In this document: positions 58,361 to 64,000 of the stretch, one piece after another | Position numbering within the stretch: the stretch's first letter is position 1 | How the letters are laid out: each line of letters opens with the position of its first letter | Assembly: GCA_964019415.1 (NCBI GenBank) | Contig: OZ025875.1 | Location: 2,407,501 to 2,471,500 of the forward strand | From: Ianthella basta | Lineage: Eukaryota > Porifera > Demospongiae > Verongiida > Ianthellidae | Length of the DNA stretch: 64,000 nucleotides | Direction: 5' to 3' | Made by a program: the position numbers and the translations under genes | Notes under the pieces: generated by a model | Told to the model about the DNA's origin: nothing | Seen by the model: only the letters and a program-made list of their open reading frames with translations | Databases searched by the model: none

Positions 58361-58700
58361 CTTCCACCCCCGCGAGCACATTCACATAGCTCTATAAAAA
58401 GCCCCCGTCACGCGCGCACGCTGTCTTATTGTGAACTCCAGTGCACGTAGCGCATCCACTGGCAGCTACTGAGCCATACGTCTTTGCTTGTGAGTAAAGA
58501 CAGCGCGTACTCACTCTCTCTCGGATGTAGGATGGGTCACCTACTACTCATTAACATAATTGCAGGCAAGAAAACAATGTTATATTACCTTCACTGTCCA
58601 ATGATCAATTGCACGGGCTTCCATTCACCCTCTCCCCTCCACAGGACTTCTCAGCTGTGTTGAAGTAGCAGTAGGTAAGCTTGAGGCCCGCTGGCCACTT
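58361..58700 (+). repeat. Module C copy 5, outside repeat B
   Basis: Resembles copy 1 most (cacgcg-rich start, gggcttccattcaccctctcccctccacag). The block 58645-58674 reads DFSAVLK-stop owing to a tgg to tag change. Like copy 1, it is not embedded in a B element. Confidence 0.6.
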
Positions 58701-59437
58701 CATGTGTCATAGAGTAGCTAACTTACCAAATTCGGGACAGCCTCCTGGTTCTTAGCGACTACTCGGGCTGTCGACTTCAAACGAGACCAAATGGTAACTC
58801 GCAATGAGCCTACAGTACAATATGTTAGCAGGACAGACACTTGAGTCAAGCACCTATAACTCTCACAACGGTTAGAGCTAAGAAAGTTTCAACTCAGTCC
58901 ACTAGATACCCACTGGATGCGACACTGATGAGCCGAGTGCCTTTAGGCAATAAGGCTATTTACCTTTGGTTAAATTTACCTTAGCATAATGTCGCTAACA
59001 CTGCCATCCTCTTTACAGTTAGAGGTACATTCCTATGAGTTGCATGCTGCTGTAGATAGTAGTGCATCATGTTTCTTATCTCTTTGTTCAGTTTCTCTTT
59101 TGTCACAGGTTATTAATTTTGTTTCTAATAGTATGCAGTAATGCGGACAGTATGCTGCTCCTTTGGCATGCATGGTGCCTATTCCTTACTGGCTACATGC
59201 CTTGGGTTCCCCGCTCTTGCTCTCCCAGCCAAGTTCTGTGGGGTCATCTCCATCGTTTTTATCGATGTGATCAGGCCAAAACAGGTTGCAGGATGTGATT
59301 CAATACCACATTTTCAAAGCACATCTGAATGGGAAATCCAGGTCATTTGGAGAGTAGGCTCTACAAAACTATCTTTTAGTCACAAGCATGGTTGCTTGGT
59401 AACCATGTTTGAATTTGAATAGGCTTGGCAGCTCGCA
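58701..59437. other. Unassigned spacer
   Basis: No gene is recognised. The open frames at 59062-59422 overlap in two frames and have no family features. Confidence 0.3.
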
Positions 59438-62400
59438 GTAACTATGATATGTACTAATGGATTTCTGCGAGAAGAAGATCTGCCTTTCGTTTGTTGACAG
59501 AGTCACTGACAAGAAGACAGTCCAGATTATCTTGTACAAAGCTCGATTGTACTGCTGTACCTGGTCTATTTAGCCCTTGCCAATGACTGGAGGTGCTCAC
59601 GCACGGTAACTATAGCTTACCATTATATTTATCCCATCTGCAGTAAACTATTAAGTTAACTACTTCAACCTGCAGGTTCCGTGTGCATAACAGGATTCAT
59701 ATCCTTTGAGCAAGCCAAATCCATGTCTCTACATTTTAAACTGACGTCATACAGCAATCGGCGAATCTGATTGGCCAGGACATGATCTTGTCCTTGACAC
59801 AAGTCGAAGCATGCAGCAATACCAGGCCCTTCTGCAAGGGGGTCTGGTGTGCCAGACTAGTACAAAATTGCTAATAATTGTACCTGAAACAATTCTGTTG
59901 TACAAGAAAATTTTTTAAATTTTGTTAATATAACTTTATGTAAAAAGAAAACAATAAGGTTCAGGACAGCTAAATGGATAATAAATAAATTCAAAGAACA
60001 GACTTATATCTATAAATGTGCTAAATTACATTCTGGCAATTATTTACTAATCACATGCGATTAGTCAAATTAATGTCAAAATTTAGCCAATCTGGCCAGA
60101 CTTGAGCTGGCCTGCGGTTTCCATCACTGAGGCACAATTGGCATGCTGCACCTCCACCGACAGTCTCTGGATGAGGTACGTGGTCTGGGTCATCCAGTGG
60201 CCCAGTTCTTTGAGGAGTGCCTTGGTACATGGTCCAAACACTTCGGTTGTCTCCACCACGACCGTTGGGAAGAGGTGAGTGGGGCCGGCAGAGTAGGATG
60301 GAGTAGGATGGAGCAAAATCATCCTGGCAGCTTTAAATAATAATACACAAAAGCTGAATATCGTTAAAATTTGAGCATTCTAATCAGTCTTGAAATGGAT
60401 CAGAAATGCTACTTGGGTGGGACATGTAGAGGAATGCCTGCCTTGTCCTTCACTGAGCTCATCTCAAGGCGGAATGGTCAGGGTTGGCTTCTGTTTGGAG
60501 GGTACTAGAAGAGTTAATGACTCAGATCCATGACTGCTTTGTGTGTGTAAGCTGTTGAAAATGCTGTTTTAACCACAATGCATCAAGCACAGAATGTATT
60601 GTTGGTACATTTGTCCTTGCATTGGCTGTGTACCATATTAATTTGGGTTTCCACATACTTAGAATCCTCTAAACTATTTAAATGCAAATTGCATTCAGAA
60701 ATTAATTGTCAATTTGAAATGTTCATGCAGTATGTGATGGAGTGCTTCAATATTTCAATAATGCTATTTGCCTTGATAAATGTAGCACTGCACTTTGTAT
60801 AATACACATCACTAATTCTTAACTGGAAGGTGCCATGCAATTAAGTTGTGCAAGTCATAATGTATGCACTAGTTTGTGCAATTAAATGCATACAGGAAGT
60901 GCTTAGCATTTCCACTAGAAGAAGACTTTCAGTGATTAAATTTCAACCAGAAGTAACATTAAATATGATATTAGCTTCCCCCTTTGTGTATGTACCTAGG
61001 TTATCATGCAAAATATGCAATAACTGTTGTATCGTTCATATAAAGTGCCTGTCATGTCTATATCTCTCTCCATGCAGCTACTTCTGAATTAGTACCCTTT
61101 AACCGGACCCTACTTCCAGGAAGTGTCCTCAATGACAGCATTGCATTTACCCCTCAGAACCGCCGTATTGATGTCTACTACTTTGAGCTGCAGCAGTCAG
61201 CTCCTAGTTGGAAAAACTTAAAGTGTTTTCGTGGAACTAAATTTACTACTATCGTGTTGGACAACTTAGTGCCTGGTACCCAGTACATTTTCTCATTGAG
61301 GGCATGCATGGGCAAAATTGATAGAGAAAATTGTTCCACCTGTGAACCATTCAGTGATCAGCTCACCTTGTACACTGCTGATGGTGAGGAGTTTATGAGC
61401 TCTCATTACTATTGTAAAGGCTAATGCTGGAATGAAAAGAATGAACATAATTTGCTTTCAGTTTCTTCTCCTTTCTCCCTCACTTCAGTACCCTTGATGC
61501 CTCAGAATGTCAGTGCCATCAGCACTGGTTCTACCAATGTGTCAGTGACCTGGAAGGAGCCTGCTGTATTTTTCCGTGAGCACCTTATGCCACTGTTGAT
61601 TGCATGCATTAGTAATCCTGAGTGAAATACACTAATGCAATGACATGCAGAACATTCTCAGTTGGTGACCAAAATTTCTTCCAACAGAATGTATCAGTGA
61701 TTCTAGTGGCTAATCTCACTTTACCACAGCCTAACTGCTGTATGTAGTTGTCTGGAGCAAATTTGGCTAATGTTAAGTGCATAGTTAGATAGCTAGGATG
61801 TGCAGGCAGCTAGGGATGGTAGTCAATAGAAATGTTGGCTTTGCATACTAATACCTTGAAGTTACTAATTATAACAGGTACAAATTTTTAGTTTGAATAA
61901 TCCAGGATCTTGTGTGCAATGTTGAGTGACTTTACACTGCTTCCTAAATTGCTCAAATTATGTTAAGAGTGGTTTCTGTGTGTATTACAATAAGTGAATT
62001 GGAAGACTAACTTTACAAGACTAAATTTATGCAGTTCCAGTTGAGTAAATATATGAACCCAACAATAATAAATGACATCAAGGTGATTGGCCAACAGCCA
62101 CAACAGTTATATGGCTACTTGTAGCAGGAAAGAAAGGATCTGTACGTGGCAGTTCAGTATATAGGTGCGTCTAATAACCATGACACAATTCAAAGTAATG
62201 TGAAGGCTGGTTGGTGAAGACACAGACAGACAGGTTGGTGGCAGATCGTCAAAGAGTACGCAGACAAGAAAGTATTGGAGACAGATGCGTTAAGCAGGAT
62301 TTTACCCAGGAATTTACTGTATGTACATTGTGTAGCAATTATGGCATTGCTCGCTAAATTTGCTAAAATGAATACCCATAGATACCTGTTAAAATTGGTC

Positions 62401-64000
62401 ACCTTGCAGACACATAGCTTCACCATCCCTCCTTGCCTGTACTATGCTCTGACAATTTTGCACCAGACGGCTACATTGTGTGTGACATGTATGTAGCTAA
62501 AATTTGAGTTTACTCAATAGCATCACCACCATTTCTGGTTAGAATAGAGTAAATAATATGTATTCTGCACTGTTTGTTAGCTGATAGTTTCTCCTATACA
62601 GCCCATAACAACAGCCTGACCACTTATGAGGTGCAGTACCGAGGAGTAACCACTCCTAATAATGTGAGTGGAGCTTTCTTTGAGGCAGTCACTGAACCTG
62701 CTGGGATGATGTTGTCCTATGACATTCTTGATCTGATGGCCTACTCTACCTACAATGTGTCTGTGAGAGCAACAAACCAGTATGGAGTGGGAAACTTTAG
62801 TGAGGAAGTGACTGTGCAGACAGAGGAGGGAGCTCGAGGTTGGTTACAAGCTTTTTATAGTACAAGTAGTGTCTAGTCCTGCCTCAAACATGCAATAATA
62901 AAATGATTATAGTATGAAATGCTATAGAGTCACTAACAAGGGGGATTCATGGCAGTCTGTCACAGTTGTGTTGTGGGTGCTTTTCACAAGAATGAGGCAT
63001 TCAGTCTTTCTTCATGTGTTTATGCAGTTCCCTCTGCTCTGTTGGGTTTACGCATTCCGGATATCACTGCCAATGGGTTCACTCTTGAGTGGAGCCCTCC
63101 CAGCACTCCAAATGGAATCATTGAATTTTACCTAGTGGCACTGTTCACAGCCAACAGCCTAGACCTGCTTACATTAAGCCCCATCAATGTTAGCAATACA
63201 TCTTACACCTTCACTGGCCTGGCTCCTTTCACTGGGTATTCAGTCCAAGTGTGTGCCTACACCATTGGATGTGGTGACAATGCTACCTTGAATGCTACAA
63301 CATTAGGAGGTGAGGGAGAAATGTATTCAGCAATAGCTGGGCAGAGTGCCACACAATCTATGTACGTACTTGTACTGATAACACATTACATTTTATTGAG
63401 GCTTCATTGCAATATTTATTGTATAATACTGTTTGTTCCAGTGCCCCCCAAAGTATTCCCCTCAGATGGAATAAGCAACAAGCCAATACACACGGAAGAC
63501 CCAGTGACCATCTCCTTTGCTGTTATGAATGAGCCTGTTCCACCTGTCACAAGGGAGGCTATCCAGTGGGTGTTCATGGCAAGTGGAGGTGCTGTCAACC
63601 TCTCCTGCACTAGTACCCTCAAGTACACCTTCTCTGATGACTGCCTCAATCTCACTGTGAACAACACAGTGGGCAGTGATGCTGGTGTGTATCAGATAAC
63701 AATCACAACTGAAGCTGGAATTGGAATGAGTGCAGTTGGGATATCAGTCAGTAGAGGTGAGCTGTGTGAGGAGATAGTGTGTGTGTAATATGTACATGTG
63801 TACCTATGTATGTGCACTCCACCATAGCACTGGTCAATACAAATTGTTACGTGCCATCTTATGCTGCAGTTGTACTTGAGATAGTGACTACTCTAGTGAA
63901 CACCACTCTGGCCCAAGGAGGCTCCCACATGTTTGTGTGTGCAGCAGTGGCTGATCCTCGACCTGTGTTTACATTCCGCTTCAATGGGGAGAGAATTACA
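59438..64000 (+). repeat. Segmental duplication, copy 2
   Basis: Partner of 15773-19988, introns included, running off the window end. It retains an FN3 exon and flanking intron that copy 1 has lost. Confidence 0.85.
61078..64000 (+). CDS. Adhesion GPCR paralogue, FN3/Ig part, cut by window end
   Basis: Exons 61078-61383 (FN3-like with extra cysteines), 61489-61575 plus 62602-62838 (split FN3), 63028-63309 (FN3: GFTLEWSPPSTPNGIIEFY ... GYSVQVCAYTIGC), 63442-63756 (diverged Ig, DAGVYQITI) and 63870 onward (Ig, HMFVCAAVADPRPVF). All are phase 1-1 with good splice signals and no stops, so this copy looks intact as far as it goes. It has the same layout as 17291-19988 plus one FN3. The GAIN and membrane parts would lie beyond 64000. 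Domains before 61078 were not found within the window, so it may be 5'-incomplete as well. Confidence 0.87.

Overview
The window looks like nuclear DNA from an early-branching animal, most likely a sponge; this is inferred from gene style and repeat content and no marker gene fixes it. It is AT-leaning and has spliceosomal introns, many of about 70-150 bp in the coding stretches, CA/GT microsatellites, retrotransposon fragments and many nested repeats. No prokaryotic features, rRNA or tRNA genes were seen.

The only clearly recognisable genes belong to one family of adhesion G-protein-coupled receptors. The best copy runs on the + strand to a stop at 29697. Its exons from 17291 encode two fibronectin-III (FN3) domains, four Ig-like domains, an EGF-like domain, a fifth Ig domain, a linker, a hormone-receptor-motif domain, a GAIN domain with GPS cleavage motif, seven transmembrane helices and a serine/threonine-rich tail. 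More FN3 exons at 5892-7710 may be the upstream part of the same gene, but a 200-base N gap and 9 kb of repeats lie between. A decayed copy of the 3' half follows at 30298-34740. A third copy of the FN3/Ig part starts at 61078 and runs off the window end. The array therefore holds one nearly intact receptor (with one frameshift), one pseudogene and one partial paralogue, produced by segmental duplication.

The rest is mostly repeats, named here A, B, C, D and X for reference. A carries long inverted arms and hammerhead-ribozyme-like sequence. B is about 2.6 kb and contains a TIR mini-transposon plus modules C and D. X is a 5 kb segment with one hypothetical coding exon. The order A-B occurs three times (8.9-14.5 kb, 41.7-45.3 kb, 50.6-57.4 kb), and X-A-B is a tandem duplication (36573-45342 and 45343-57440). 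Two 5'-truncated non-LTR retrotransposons (7911-8474 and 26201-27161), two copies of a foldback element and several palindromes complete the picture.

The most notable non-coding signal is an apparently complete hammerhead ribozyme at 32292-32384 on the + strand. It has the full catalytic core and a two-base-pair stem III, inside a repeat whose relatives elsewhere in the window keep only a broken core.
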